Origin: Helianthus annuus
Taxonomy: Eukaryota > Streptophyta > Magnoliopsida > Asterales > Asteraceae
Reading direction: 5' to 3'
Assembly: GCF_002127325.2 (NCBI RefSeq)
Contig: NC_035436.2
Span: forward strand, 112,553,591 to 112,617,590
Length of the DNA stretch: 64,000 nt
Shown here piece after piece: positions 11,041-22,765 of this stretch (position 1 is its first letter; every line of letters begins with the position of its first letter). The position numbers and the translations under genes were made by a program. A model generated the notes under the pieces. It saw only the letters and a list, made by a program, of their open reading frames with translations. It made no database searches and was not told the DNA's origin.

Positions 11041-12645
11041 ATAATTTTATTGATATTTTAAGCCCTTTTTTACACATTAGTCAAGTTTTAAATTTATAAA
11101 ACACAATATTCTACTAACACTAAACACACATATGGGCAAGTGCACCCATCGTGAGCGTAGTATAGCGTTGGTAAGATACCGAGGTCGTCCAAGGACACAA
11201 GAGCATTTAGTACCGGTTTATCCTCAACGTCTAATCAAATCAAAAAATTTAGAAAAAGGTTTCAAACATGAAAATAAAAACTAAAAATGCTGAAAAATAA
11301 TATAAAAACAGATAGCAAGATGAATCACTTGGATTCGACTCGCCTTTAATGTAACCTTTGATGATTTCCACACTTTTTCACCTTTTAATAGATTATCTTA
11401 GTTATAGTAGTAGGCCTCTCTTTTGAAGGTGATGTTACCCTCAATCTAGTGGTTTGAGTCAGCAAGGATACAATCCCAAAGGGTCGGAATATTGAAAAAT
11501 AATTAATAAAGTTATTAATGCGTAATGTGGTAGGCCCCTCTTTTGAAGGTGACGTTACCCTCGGCTAATGTATTAATATTAGTTTACACATGAGGGGATC
11601 AAGCCATTCACACCCCCGCCATCCAATACCAGTGGTATTGACGGAGATCCTAGTAAGCTTGACCCAGGTCCTTGCAGGATCTATACACTGAACAAGGCAA
11701 GAACCTTACCAAACCATTCCCTTAACCCCCGACCAGGTAGCCAACATATCTCCATATAGACCGTAGAGATATGAATAGTGAAAATCTTTTATTTTATATA
11801 GACATTAAAATAACGCCAAGACACCACGGACAAATGATAAGGAAGTTTCACCTTCAACGTAAGAAACTAGTTATTAAAGTATTAATACAAAACCAAATAA
11901 AAAGTGGGAAAAGATTAAAAATCAAAAGTATTACATTAAATGTTTGTCTTCACCAAGTGATGTAAGAGACTTAGGCAAACATGGCCTTTGATTGTCAAGA
12001 ACTCTTACTATCAATCTTGGATCTCGAGACTACTACACACACTCTAAGGTGGATGATGGATGATGCTGGTGGATGTGGGTGTTGTAGTGGTGGTGGAGTG
12101 GTGGTGAAGTGGGAGAGAGGTGGTTTGCCAAGGGATGCCTTTGAAGTGAACCAAGCACCCCTATTTATAGCCTACACAGAAGGCCGGACACGGCGCCGTG
12201 TTCATTGGACACGGCCCTGTGTCCATCCTCTCTCTTTTTCTTCATTAATTGCAATTGTCTGTATTAGGCTCCACACGCCCCCTTCTTCGCTGGGCACGGC
12301 CCCGTGTGCAGAAGCGTATCTGTACTATCAAGATTTGCAAGATTCTGCGAATCTTAGCGTTGACCATGGCCCGTGTCCGCTGGGCACAGGCCCGTGGTCA
12401 GCCTTCTGTTTCTTTGTTTTTGCTTGGGAAGATGTTGTCGAGGGTTCGGGCATGCCACATTTATTCCTTTTCTAGTATTTGTGTTAGTTTTTACTTCATA
12501 TTTGTTCCTTTTGTTCATTTAAGCTCATTTGGTCCTGAAAATATAAAAGGAAGACAAAAGCATACTTTTTCCAACATTAGTACTAAAAAGGGTTAGTTTT
12601 ATGCCTCATATGATGTAATTTATATGTTGCATTTTACACACATCA
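11041..12645 (-). repeat. Athila element B 3' LTR
   Basis: It is 1605 bp, starting TGATGCGTG and ending ACACATCA, and inversely matches the solo LTR at 19064-20751. It includes the GC-rich words near 12185-12400 (GACACGGCGCCGTG, GCACGGCCCCGTG). The inner edge abuts the polypurine tract of element B. Confidence 0.87.
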
Positions 12646-12660
12646 AATACCCCCACACTT
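12646..12660 (-). other. Polypurine tract of Athila element B
   Basis: On the minus strand AAGTGTGGGGGTATT directly precedes the TGATGTGTG LTR start. This is the usual place and composition for the plus-strand primer of Athila elements. Confidence 0.8.
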
Positions 12661-13762
12661 GAATCTTTGCTTGTCCTTAAGCAAAACACTTTATTATGTG
12701 GCTTACACACCCAAATGGAACGGGTAGAAGAGAAGTTTTGGGCTTGTCTTGAGTGTCAGGAATCCAAGATCTTTATTAGGTTTTATTTTTATGTTATTTA
12801 CAATCCTATTCATTATGATTTATTTAGAACGTTTCATAAGAGAAATTACTTATTTGGGCACAACATGCCTCTTTAAAATTCCATTTATATACAAGTTCAC
12901 ATACCTCGCGGGAGATCACTCAACACTCGGCCGAAGATGTATTTTTGTGAAACACTCGACACCGGCATGGAACTTATTTCTACCATATGCTTGCCAAGCA
13001 ATCAATCCTCCTCCTTTTTAACTATAAACCTTTGTAAATATCAAGAGGACTTGGGGAAGGGTTAGGCATGGGTTAGAGGTAGGTGGTTTTGGGTTAGTGG
13101 TTAGTAAAAAGGGCTAAAAGCGTAAAAAGCGTCGGTCGTCGTAAAACTTTTTGTTTTTGTGACTTTTATTCAAACTAAGCATTTTCAAACAAAGTTTCTT
13201 TGAGGAACTTGTTTGTTTATTGTAAGACTTCATTCTTTTTTTTTTTTTTTGATAAAGAACGTCACAAGAAAACTGAGCTTTTTACTAAAATAAAGGGTTT
13301 AAAAGAAAAAGGTTTTGGTGGGTAAAGGGTGTTTGTTTTGTGGGTTTAGAAACAAAAAGGCTTAGGATCAAATAGGTTAACTAGGGGATTTTAGGTAGGT
13401 GATAAAAAAATGAAAAATAATGGTGTTTCATAATTTAAAGATGTATGCTTGTATGCTCAATAAAGGCTCAAAACTCACTTTTTGTGGGAATGAGTTTATA
13501 ATGTGATCAAGTATATATAATCAAATTTTAACTAGATTTGTTATGCGTTTCATAATTTTCTTACGTTGGTTCTTTTTATCACGACGCTATCGGTTGTAAA
13601 TTTGTAAAAATATAACCTTTTTAGAACTTGTTATTCCCAAATTAAACCAAGACAAGTAAAAAAATGAAAAGTTTTTGAAAAAAATTTTGGGGTGATTAGC
13701 GGTTCCAATAGAGTTTTGTGTAAGGCTTGTTATAAGGACTTGCAAAATTCAAGGTTTAGCAT

Positions 13763-13776
13763 CCCCCCACACTTAA
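13763..13776 (-). other. Second polypurine-tract-like site in Athila element B
   Basis: On the minus strand AAGTGTGGGGGGATG is nearly the same as the true tract at 12646-12660. Both are preceded in element sense by a GGACAA block. It is 1.1 kb from the LTR, so it is either a duplicate or an internal plus-strand primer. Confidence 0.5.
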
Positions 13777-13867
13777 ATTACACATTGTCCTCAATGTGCC
13801 CCAAAAATAAGTTTTTAGGTTGATTGAATGTGTAAAAAGGTGTTTGAAACAAGGTTTTGGTGTTACT

Positions 13868-14040
13868 GGGCATCTGGACACGGCCCCGTGGTCAGACTGC
13901 CAGTAACGAAAACTTATAGAAGGTGGACATTGGGGCGTGCCTGGTGAACACGACCCCGTGTCGAGCAGAATTTAAACAAACAGCAGGTTCTGGGCGATGG
14001 TCACGGGGGCGTGCCTGCTGGGCACGGCCCCGTGTTGACA
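13868..14040. repeat. CACGGCCCCGTG word cluster outside the LTR
   Basis: Five or so copies of GGACACGGCCCCGTG / GGGGCGTGCCTG-like words occur in alternating orientation. The same words occur in the LTRs of this family (12185-12400, 19311-19535) and at 15572-15662 and 16173-16215. The word is close to its own reverse complement, so neighbouring copies can pair. Confidence 0.75.
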
Positions 14041-14354
14041 ATCTACAATCTTCGAAAACGGGTTTTGGCTTTCGGTTCTGGTTTCCAGGCTTATGTAGCA
14101 CTATTACTTAGTGCTTCCAAGCCTCCTAGGTACCTGTTTTAAAATACCACACCACACAAAATAACCAACATCCTACCTTACTATAAGTTTAACATCCACA
14201 ACATAAACTAAAAAAAAAAAGAAAATATGCAGGAAATTAAAAGTGTTAACAGAATGTAAATTGTTCAACAATGGCGCGCATGCCATAGAATTGTTTTTAA
14301 GAGACAAGGGGTTAACCTGTTACGACCTTCAACCGTGTCACATCGCCTCCATCT

Positions 14355-15505
14355 CAATCTATATCTTCGTCCTCGTCATCTCTTTCTTGGCCCGCCATGT
14401 ACTCCCGGATGTTGCCGATGTCATCCTACAAATTGGAGATGTTCCTCTCCATTGCTCAGACCCGGGTGTACGTATTGCTTGCCATATTGTAGGTGTTGCG
14501 GGTGCACATGATGTTTTCCTGCAAGAGATCATGTAAACTTTGGAAATTAGGAAAACCACCTCCTTGAGAGGAGGATTGGCCCGGATCACGATGATGCTGA
14601 TACTGGAACTGGGGAGGAGGACCGATTTGTGGGGCGTGAAGGACGAGAGCTTCCTAAGGGTTCCATACATGCCCTTGAACCGTTTGAAATCGAGTTGTTC
14701 CATCACCCGCTTCATTAATTATCCCAATTGAGCGGCATATGACGAGATCCACCTTACCCGACCATGGGCTCTTCTTGAAGGACCTTGGCATCCTTTGGAC
14801 AAAGTTCTTGAAGAGGCCATAGATCCACCCTCCAAAGAAGATAAGGGTAGGGGGATTGGCTAGTTGATTCAGGTGCATGTTGCAAAGGAGCATGTGTGGA
14901 ATATCGAGGTGCACATGGTTATGAATGCAGTAGAGGACCGTCAGATCACGTAAGCCTACAACACCAGTACTGTCGTGCCTTTGGCAGAGGATGTTGTTGA
15001 GGACCCTATGAATGTAGCGGTATAGAGGGTCCCGTAACTGTGTGCTCTTGGTCTGGCTTGGGTTATAGGCTCCTTCCCTAATTTGAGCCCATGCTCACGT
15101 TAGTCCTGCGGGAGTTCACGGAGACCACCCGTGTTTTCCTCATCTCCAGCATCCTCTTCAGCATATAACCCAATGATTGCCCCAAATTGTGCCATCGATA
15201 TCGAAAACACATTCCCCGCACAACGAAATTCCACCCCCCTTATTATCAAATGTCTCCACTTTTCCCTTGAAGGCAAACGTGCTATAGAACTCCATGTTGT
15301 ACTCGTAAACCGAGTGGAGCCTAGTGCAAAGAGCTGCCCTCAGTGGACCAGTGACTAGAGTGTTGAAGCAGTCAATCTGCCCTACCGCTTCTAAGGTGTC
15401 TAGGCAGACTTGTCATGGGTTTTCTTCGGGTCTTGTCTTAAGAATTTAAAACCGGGCTTGAGCAGCCCACTCATTCTGGTTGAATCTTGTGAACTTCTTG
15501 GCCAT
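14355..15505 (-). pseudogene. Athila env-like / ORF1-type protein remnant
   Basis: The minus strand starts with an ATG at 15505 giving MAKKFTRFNQNEW, immediately preceded by TTTCTTTCAG, which looks like a splice acceptor. Downstream pieces read GQIDCFNTLVTGP and RLHSVYEYNMEFYSTFAFKG (about 15390-15230), then a hydrophobic stretch near 14910-14700. I associate this wording with the Athila ORF family found between pol and the 3' LTR. A stop comes about 20 codons in, and frame changes follow near 15240 and 14700, so it is non-functional. I see no convincing signal peptide. Whether this region is truly envelope-like is debated, and I claim only positional and wording similarity. Confidence 0.65.
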
Positions 15506-16349
15506 CTGAAAGAAAACACCAAACAATTAGCACGAAACAGTAAATTTTCGAAGAAAGCTGAAAACAGCCAGCTGAACACGGCCCCATGTTTGCTAGACAC
15601 GCCCCATGTTCGACAGAAATTAGCTGGACACGCCCCCGTGCTCGCTGAGCACGACCCCGTGCTCAGGCGACCGTTTCCCAAAAACCCAATTTTTTGACCC
15701 GGTCCTGAAAACCTGAAAATTTTTGGTTGAGTAGGGGCGGTTTTCCCCGAAAATGAAACCCCAAGTGTCGTTTTTCCAAAAACAAACTTACCCCTTCAAT
15801 TTCATCTTTTTCGGTTAAAAACAAGGGTTTGAGGTTTTTGTTTGAATCGGGAAAATCTACAAAAAAAAAAAGTTGATTTACTTCCTATAACATAAAACTA
15901 TACTACTACTAATAGATCTAAGCAAAAATTTGAGGTTTGATTCGGTTCAAGTTGAAGAACCCTAGATTTTTCCCCAAATTTTTGATGTTAAACTACTTGC
16001 AAGTGATTAATCAAACTAACTATGATGATAGAATCATACCTTGACGTTGTTGGAAGTCGGAAGATCGTGAAAATCAACAGAAATTTCCGGTGGAACCAGA
16101 GAGTTTTCGGGGAAACGGGTCGTGTTGAAGTGAACAAATGAAAAGAAAAGGGGTTTTATCCCCGTCAGTTACGCGAACACGGCCCCGTGTCCAGCTGGGC
16201 ACGGCCACGTGGGCGGGTAATTTAAAAAAAATTAAATGCACGTGTGAGTGAAATGTTTCCCAAAACTTGGTTTTAGAAATCCTACCGATTTAGAAACTTT
16301 TCCGTCGTTCGCTACTTACAAGATATGATGTTGATGCTCAAACCTTCGT
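15506..16349 (-). other. Athila spacer between pol and env-like region
   Basis: No gene is seen. It holds CACGGCCCC(G/A)TG words at 15572-15662 and 16173-16215, and the pyrimidine-rich splice-acceptor-like site at 15506-15515. It separates the pol stop codon (16350-16352) from the env-like ATG. Confidence 0.6.
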
Positions 16350-19063
16350 TTATTCTTCAGTCGCTTGTAGCGAGATCTCCTCATCTTCATCCTCAATAAA
16401 TCCTTGACAAAGCTTTAGCCATTGGCCATTGACTCTAAATGGGATTCCATTCCGAGATTTAATTTCAATTTCACCGTGTGGAAAAATGTGGGTGATAGAA
16501 AAAGGTCCCGACCACCTAGACTTTAATTTACCGGGAAATAAACGAAGTCATGAATTAAACAATAGAACTTGATCTCCTACCCGAAATTCATTTGGTTTAA
16601 TGTGTTTATCATGAAAATTTTTCATTCTATCCTTATAAATTTCGGAGTTAGAGTATGCATGATTCCTTAATTCGTCTAATTCATTTAATTACAAAAATCA
16701 ATTTTTTCTGGCAATTTCTATGTCTAAGTTTACGTTTATAATTGCCCAGTAGGCTTTGTGTGCTATCTCCACCGTCAAATGACAACTTTTTCCATAGACA
16801 AGTTTATATGGGGTGGTACCTATTATTGTTTTATATGCAGTTCGGAAAGCCCATAAAGCGTCATCTAATTTATCAGCCCATTCCTTTTTATTTAACCCTA
16901 CGGTTTTCTCAAGTATTCTTTTTAAACCTCGATTAGTCACTTCGACTTGTCTGTTTGTTTGAGGGTGATATGCTGTTGAGACCCAGTGATAGACCCCATA
17001 TTTTGTTAAAAAATTTTCAAGTTGATGGTTACAAAAATGGGTACTTCTATCACTTAGTAATGCTTTTGGAGTTCCAAAACGAGAAAATAATCGTTTCATG
17101 AATCTTAACACAACTCTTCCATCATTTGTTGGAAGGGCTTCGGCCTCGGCCCATTTAGACAAGTAATCCACTGCCACAAGTATATATTTGTTTCTTTTTT
17201 ACGGTGGGTAAGGTCCCATAAAGTCGAGTCCCCACACTTCAAAATTTTCACAAACAAGAATGCCATTTTGTGGCATTTCGTTTTTGGAAGAAATATTACC
17301 CGATCTTTGGCAAGCGTCACATGTCTTGATAAGACTTTGGGCGTCTTTGCAAATGGTTGGCCAATAAAATCCTGAATCAGATACCTTTCATGCGGTACTA
17401 GCGGCACCATGATGTCCTCCGTATGGACCTTCATGACATTGGCGGAGAATTCTTCTTGCTTCACTACCATGTACGCATCGACGGATAAGTTGGTCGGCAC
17501 ACATTTTGAAAAGATAAGGATATTCCCAAAAATAATGCTTTACATCGGCAAAGAATTTTTTCTTTGATGATGTGGCCATCCTTTTGCGACTATTCCGCTA
17601 GCTAAGTAGTTAGCATAGTCCGCGTACCATGGCTCTTCTCAGTATTCCACCATTTCTAGGAACTCCGTTGGGAATTTTTCATTGATTAGCTTATCCCTAG
17701 TTGCCTCCAAAGCTGGATCTACCAAGCGGGAAAGATGATCTACAGCGGTGTTCTCTACTCCTCTTTTGTCTTTTATTTCAATGTCGAATTCTTGGAGGAG
17801 TAGAATCCATCTAATTAAACATGGTTTAGCATCTTGTTTCTTAAAGAGATAGCGAATGCCTACATGGTTTGTACAAACAATCATTTTAGAAAGAACAAGA
17901 TAAGAATGAAATTTATCAAAAGCAAATACTACAGCTAGTAATTCTTTTTCAGTTGTTGTGTAATTTTCTTTTGCATCGTTAAGTGTTTTACTAGCGTAAT
18001 ATATTGGGTGAAAATGCTTATCTTTTCTTTGTCCTAAGACGGCTCCAACTACAAAAGTTACTCGCATCACACATGATTTCGAAAGGTAATTTCCAATCAG
18101 GCGCTATCATGATAGGGGCATTGACTAACATTTCTTTTAGTGTTAGAAATGCTTGGTTGCAATCCTTGTCAAAGATGAAAGGAGTATCTTTTTCAAGTAA
18201 TTTTGTCAGAGGTCTTGAGATTTTTGAAAAGTCTTTGATAAATCGTCTATAAAATCTGGCATGCCCAAGGAAACTTCTGATAGCTCAAACGGAGGATGGG
18301 GGTGGCAATCGAGAAATAGTGTCTATTTTTGCTCGATCAACCTCCATTCCTTTGCTTGAGATTTTGTGACCGAGTACTATTCCCTCAATTACCATGAAAT
18401 GGCATTTTTCCCAGTTAAGGGCGAGGTTGGTTTCCTCACATCGGGATAGCATTCGTTCAAGGTTATCGAGGCATTGGTCATATGAATCTCCAAAGATAGA
18501 AATGTCGTCCATGAAAACTTCCATAGTCTTTTCTATCATATCATGGAAGATGGCCACCGTGCAACATTGAAAGGTTGCGGGGGCATTACATAGACCAAAA
18601 GGCATGCGTCGATAAGCAAAAGTTCCGTAGGGACATGTGAATGTTATCTTTTCTTGGTCTTCGGGTGCTATCGGAATTTGAAAGTAACCTGAAAAACCAT
18701 CTAAGAAACAATAAAATTTGTGACCGGATAATGTTTCTAACATTTGATCAATAAAAGGCAAGGGAAAGTGATATTTCCTTGTTGCCTCATTTAATCGATG
18801 ATAATCTATACATACTCTCCATCCTGTGACGGTTCTTGTTGGTATTAATTCATTTTCTCGTTAGTTACCACCATCATACCTCTTTTCTTAGGAACTACTT
18901 GAATGGGACTTACCCAAGGACTATCGGAGATTGGGTAAATAAGTCTGGCGTTAAGTAATTTGATGACTTCATTTTTAACCACTTCTTGGACGTTTGGATT
19001 TACTCTACATTGTGGTTGTATTACCGATTTGTAGTCATCATTCATTAAAATTTTGTGCGTGCA
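16350..19063 (-). pseudogene. Athila Pol remnant (RT, RNase H, integrase)
   Basis: Going down the minus strand: the RT N-terminal part (19063-18845); the RT palm (18761-18285) with DGFSGYFQIPIAPEDQEK and an FMDD active-site motif; RNase H (18070-17639) with YYASKTLNDA and the TTTEKELLAVV helix; the integrase zinc region (17579-17388); the integrase core (17177-16698) with the AYHPQT segment; and a C-terminal GPF-type module (WSGPFSITHIFPHGEIEI) ending at a stop at 16350-16352. In-frame stops and shifts near 18830, 18280, 17630 and 17200 break the polyprotein. The upstream part continues at 20757 after the nested solo LTR. Confidence 0.88.
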
Positions 19064-19310
19064 TGATGTGCACAAAATGAAACATATAAATTACATCAAT
19101 TGTGGCATAAAACTAACCCATTTTTAGTACTAATGTTGGAAAAAGTGTGTTTTTGTCTTCCTTTTGTATTTTCAGGATTAAATGAGCTCAAATGAACAAA
19201 AGAAGCAAAAAGACAGCTAAATCTAACAAAAATAGAAGAAAAGGAACAAAAGTGGCATCCCGACCTCCCGACAGCATCTTCCCAAGCAAAACAGAGAAGA
19301 CAGAAGACTG

Positions 19311-19535
19311 AACACGCCCCGTGCTCACTGAGCACGGGGCCGTGCCCAAGTAGCAGCAGAAAAGACAAACCCATAGAAGCTTCTACTGCCCACCACGGGG
19401 CCGTGTCCAGTGGACACGAGGGCGTGGTCAACTTCCTGCAGGCGCATTTATTGTAATTACGAATTACAACTAATGAAGATAGAGAGTCAGATGGACACGG
19501 GGCCGTGCCCAGCGGACACGGGGCCGTGCCCGAGC
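19311..19535. repeat. CACGGGGCCGTG word cluster in solo LTR
   Basis: About eight copies of GAGCACGGGGCCGTG, GGACACGGGGCCGTG and GGACACGAGGGCGTG occur in pairs. Each pair has the form word-CACTG-word or word-CCAG-word, so a hairpin is possible in the transcript. Equivalent words lie in LTR B. Confidence 0.8.
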
Positions 19536-19914
19536 TTCTGTTCAGCCTAAAATAGGAGTGTTTGGAGCTCTTGCAACTCATCCCTTGGCACACCACCTCT
19601 CTCACACTTCACCCACCACCCACCACCATCACAACACCATCATCCACCACAATCATCCATTGTCCATCATAGAGTGTGTGAGTCGTCTCGGGATCCAAGA
19701 TTGATCGTAAGAGTTCTTGACAATCAAATGCCATGTTTGCCTAAGTCTCTTACATCACTTGGTGAAGACAAGTGTTTAGTGTAATACTTTTTATTTTTAA
19801 TCTTTTGCACTATTTAATTGGTTTTGTATTACTGACTTTAATTACTAGTTTCTTATGTTGAAGGTGATTCTTCCTTATCGTTTGTCCGTTGTGTCTTGGC
19901 ATTATTTTACTGTC

Positions 19915-19924
19915 TATATAAAAT
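19915..19924 (+). promoter_or_regulatory. Putative TATA box of the Athila LTR
   Basis: TATATAAAAT lies in the middle of the LTR, is conserved in inverse in LTR B (about 11795-11804), and follows a moderately GC-rich stretch. It is a candidate core promoter; no transcript evidence is available. Confidence 0.45.
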
Positions 19925-20756
19925 AAAAGATTTTCACCATTCATATCTCCATGGTCTATATGGAGGTATGTTGGCTACCTGGTCCAGGGTTAAGGGAACG
20001 GTTTGGTAAGAGTCTTGCCATTATTCAGTGTATCGATCCTGCAAAGGACCTGGGTCAAATTTAGTAGGACCTCCTTCAATGCCCAAAGGTATTGGATGGG
20101 GGGTCCAAACTCTTTGATCCCCTCATAAGTTAAACTACTATTAAAACTTTAATCCAGCTACTTAGGACTGTATCCCTGCTGACTCAGACTACTTAGCTGA
20201 GGGTAATGACGCCTTCAAAAGAGGGGCCTACCACATTATGCATTAATAACTTAATTATTTATCTTTCTATAATCCGACCCTTTAGGATTGTATCCTTGCT
20301 GACTCAAACTAGTGGGTTGAGGGTAACGTCGCCTTCAAAAGAGGGGCCTACTACAATAACTAAGATAATCTCTTAAACAAGTGCAAAAGTGCGAAAATAA
20401 TCAAAGGTTACACTACACACGAGTCGGATCCAAGTGATTCATCTTGTCTATCTGTTTTCTATTTTTATTTTATTTTCAGCATTTTAGTTAGTTTTATTTT
20501 TCTAGTTTAAAAATCTTTTTCTAAAATTTTGATTTGATTAGACATTGAGGATAAACCGGTACTAAAAGCTCTTGTGTCCTTGGACGACCTCGGTATCTTA
20601 CCAACACTATACTACGTCCATGATGGGTGCACTTGCCCATATGTGTGTTTAGTGTTAGTAAATATCGTGTTTTATAAATTTAAAACTTGGCTAAAAAGTG
20701 TAAAAGGGCTTAAAATATATACCTAAAATATAACACACTTCACGCACATCAGTGCA

Positions 20757-22047
20757 CATGGAAGGACTTATTCCTTTAATATCTACAAGCTTCCAAGCGA
20801 TCACGTTTTTGTGTTTTTTCAAAAGTGTGATTAGTTTTTCCTTTTCTACACTAGTTAATTTTGACGAATTATTACAGGTTACTTACCATCTTTGTCGAGA
20901 AAAGCATATTCCAAACCTTTTGGAAGTTCTTTGAGCTCAAGTGGTGGGTCTTTAGGAGACTCCTTATTTGGTTACTCATTTTGATCAAGAACCAAAAAGG
21001 TTTGTTCAATGGCGACCTCTTCTTCAACAAAGTGGTCGATTTCTTCTCTTGTATCGGGTGGTTCATCTTCATCTTCAATTAGGGGGTCATCATTGCTGAA
21101 TGGATATTTCATTCATCACTCAAGATCGACACTTTTTTTTAATGCCCCTACTTGAATGGGTAGATTATTATACTTCCGATTTTTCAAATCTTCGTGAGTT
21201 TTTACAAAAGGTCGTCCCAACACTAGTGGAGCGTCATCAAGGATGACGAAGTCGGCTGGGATTACCATTTCATTTGTTTGGACTAACACATCTTCAACTA
21301 TCCCCATTGATTTTATTGTTTTCCGATTAGATAGAAAATTGGGTATTTGAAGTGGAGAAAAATCACCAATACTTAATTTTTCGAAAATGTAGTTTGGCAT
21401 TATATTAAAACAAAGATCTTTTTCAATTGTAATATTACTAATAAAGGAATTTTGAAAGAAACATGGAACCGGTGTAATGGGTCATCTTTTATTAGCGTAG
21501 TTTGATCATTTGTTAACCTAATGCTTACCGTTTTGCCAAGTTTAGTGTTAGTGTTTAACTCTTTTAAAAACTTAGCATGAGTGGGTACTACACAATGATT
21601 TTCGAAAGAAGGTGATAAGAGATTAATTTCTTGAAAATTAGACTCTTCTTAAATTTTAATGTTGTCGGACTCACCTTTTTGGTTGTTTAACTCATCGGTC
21701 GGTTTTTCACTTACTTGTTCTTCCATTTTTACCTCTTCAACTATCTCTTCTTTATTACATGTTAATTCTTCCCTTGCCCGGGATTCCTCTTCCCTTGTGC
21801 GAGCTTCTTTTATATAGCGCTCGATAGTTTTAAGGTGTTCAATTATCTTTTCGGCTACAGGTGAGATAGTTGGTGGTTAGTCAAATTGAGTTGAATAAGT
21901 ATCCTCAAAGCTTGAATTTGGAAGTTCGATCCTTGGTTCCTCATAATACTCATATGAGGTAGATGGTTCACACCATGGTTCCTCACTGTAAGTATATGAT
22001 GGATAAGGGTCGTAACTTGGTTATTCATAATACCCATATGAGGTGGG
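20757..22047 (-). pseudogene. Athila protease and C-terminal Gag remnant
   Basis: The minus-strand frame 21400-21116 contains IVEDVLVQTNEMVIPADFVILD and VLGRPF, the wording of Athila/Tat aspartic proteases after the active-site loop. The segment 21410-22047 reads as a polar, frameshifted gag-pol linker (for example SYEYYEEPRIELPN near 21940). The N-terminal part of gag is missing because element 6 starts at 22048. The linker to RT (20757-21110) is degenerate. Confidence 0.7.
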
Positions 22048-22611
22048 TGTAACATCCGCCAAAATCGGATCTCCGAAATCCGACCCGGATTTCAAAACCG
22101 GACCCATTCAAGTAAATAAAAATCAGAATTTTTAAAAATTTTAATATTATACAATTAGATTAAATCATCATGTACTTCGTTGGTTTAAAAACGGAGGTTT
22201 ATAAGCGAAACATGATTAGTTCGGTTAATAGTTATAAGGGAAATAGTTAACCACGTTAAATATGGTAGTTAAAACAAGTATCACACTTAAAAGGGTTAAA
22301 GTTGTCAAAACTTCAAAGTTATAAGTTAAGGGGTTGTTTCGTAATTAATGGAAACTTTAAAATAAACAAATCAACTAACTAGGTTAGTCAACTAGGTTAA
22401 CTCAGTAAGTTATTTTTCTATAATAGGTTAACCAGGTTAGTTAGTTCGTTTTATATAAGAAGTATGTTAACTAAGTTAGTATTATAAGTTAAGCAAGTTA
22501 GTAGCTCATGTAAAATTTAGGGACCTGGTTGTTATTTAATGAAAGTTATAAAGTGCAGGGTCCAATCTGCAATTAATGAAATCTTTTAAAAACAAAACAA
22601 AGAAAAAAACA

Positions 22612-22690
22612 GGTTCACTCGGACTCGAACCCGGGTACACCCATTGAACAGTCAACAAGTAAACCAACTGGACTGCACACTCACTTGCGT
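22612..22690 (-). other. tRNA-like module 1 (Pol III B-box and A-box-like)
   Basis: The minus strand has CCGGGTTCGAGTCC, a perfect B-box/T-arm core. About 40 bp upstream lies GCAGTCCAGTTGGTTTAC, which resembles a D-arm/A-box. Acceptor-stem pairing is not evident, so I do not call a tRNA gene. It may be a tRNA-derived remnant or SINE head. Confidence 0.45.
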
Positions 22691-22765
22691 TTGATTGCTA
22701 TTCTTATATGATGTAAACTGGACCTGTACATATGAATGAACAATGATAAAAATGAATGTCAGCGA

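Larger units (their letters stand above)
12661..14354 (-). other. Athila 3' non-coding region, no gene seen
   Basis: No open frame resembles a known product. The stretch includes a T-run near 13236, a second polypurine-like site near 13764, and CACGGCCCCGTG-type words at 13868-14040. It is ordinary for the region between env-like sequence and LTR in Athila elements. Confidence 0.6.
19064..20751 (+). mobile_element. Solo LTR of the Athila family, with target duplication
   Basis: This single LTR of 1688 bp (TGATGTGCAC...CGCACATCA) lies in the opposite orientation to element B. It is flanked by the 5-bp duplication GTGCA at 19059-19063 and 20752-20756. No internal sequence remains, which indicates unequal recombination between the two LTRs of a former full element. 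It interrupts the pol of element B. Confidence 0.93.
11041..22047 (-). mobile_element. Element B: Athila-type Ty3/gypsy retrotransposon, partial
   Basis: On the minus strand, the 3' LTR is at 11041-12645 and is preceded by a polypurine tract. An env-like region (14355-15505) follows, then pol (16350-19063 and on from 20757), then protease and C-terminal gag up to 22047. A solo LTR of the same family is nested at 19064-20751. The 5' LTR, primer site and N-terminal gag are not in the window because element 6 starts at 22048. The Athila assignment rests on the integrase wording (QVEVTNRGLKRILEKTV), the FMDD RT motif and an extra ORF between pol and the 3' LTR. Many frameshifts show it is dead. 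Confidence 0.87.

Noticed and set aside
12249..12596. Small proteins in the Athila LTR
   Set aside because: Low-complexity frames over GC-rich words; not conserved in the solo LTR.
22612..22690. Functional tRNA gene
   Set aside because: B-box and A-box-like sequence are present, but no paired acceptor or anticodon stems were found. Kept only as a tRNA-like module.
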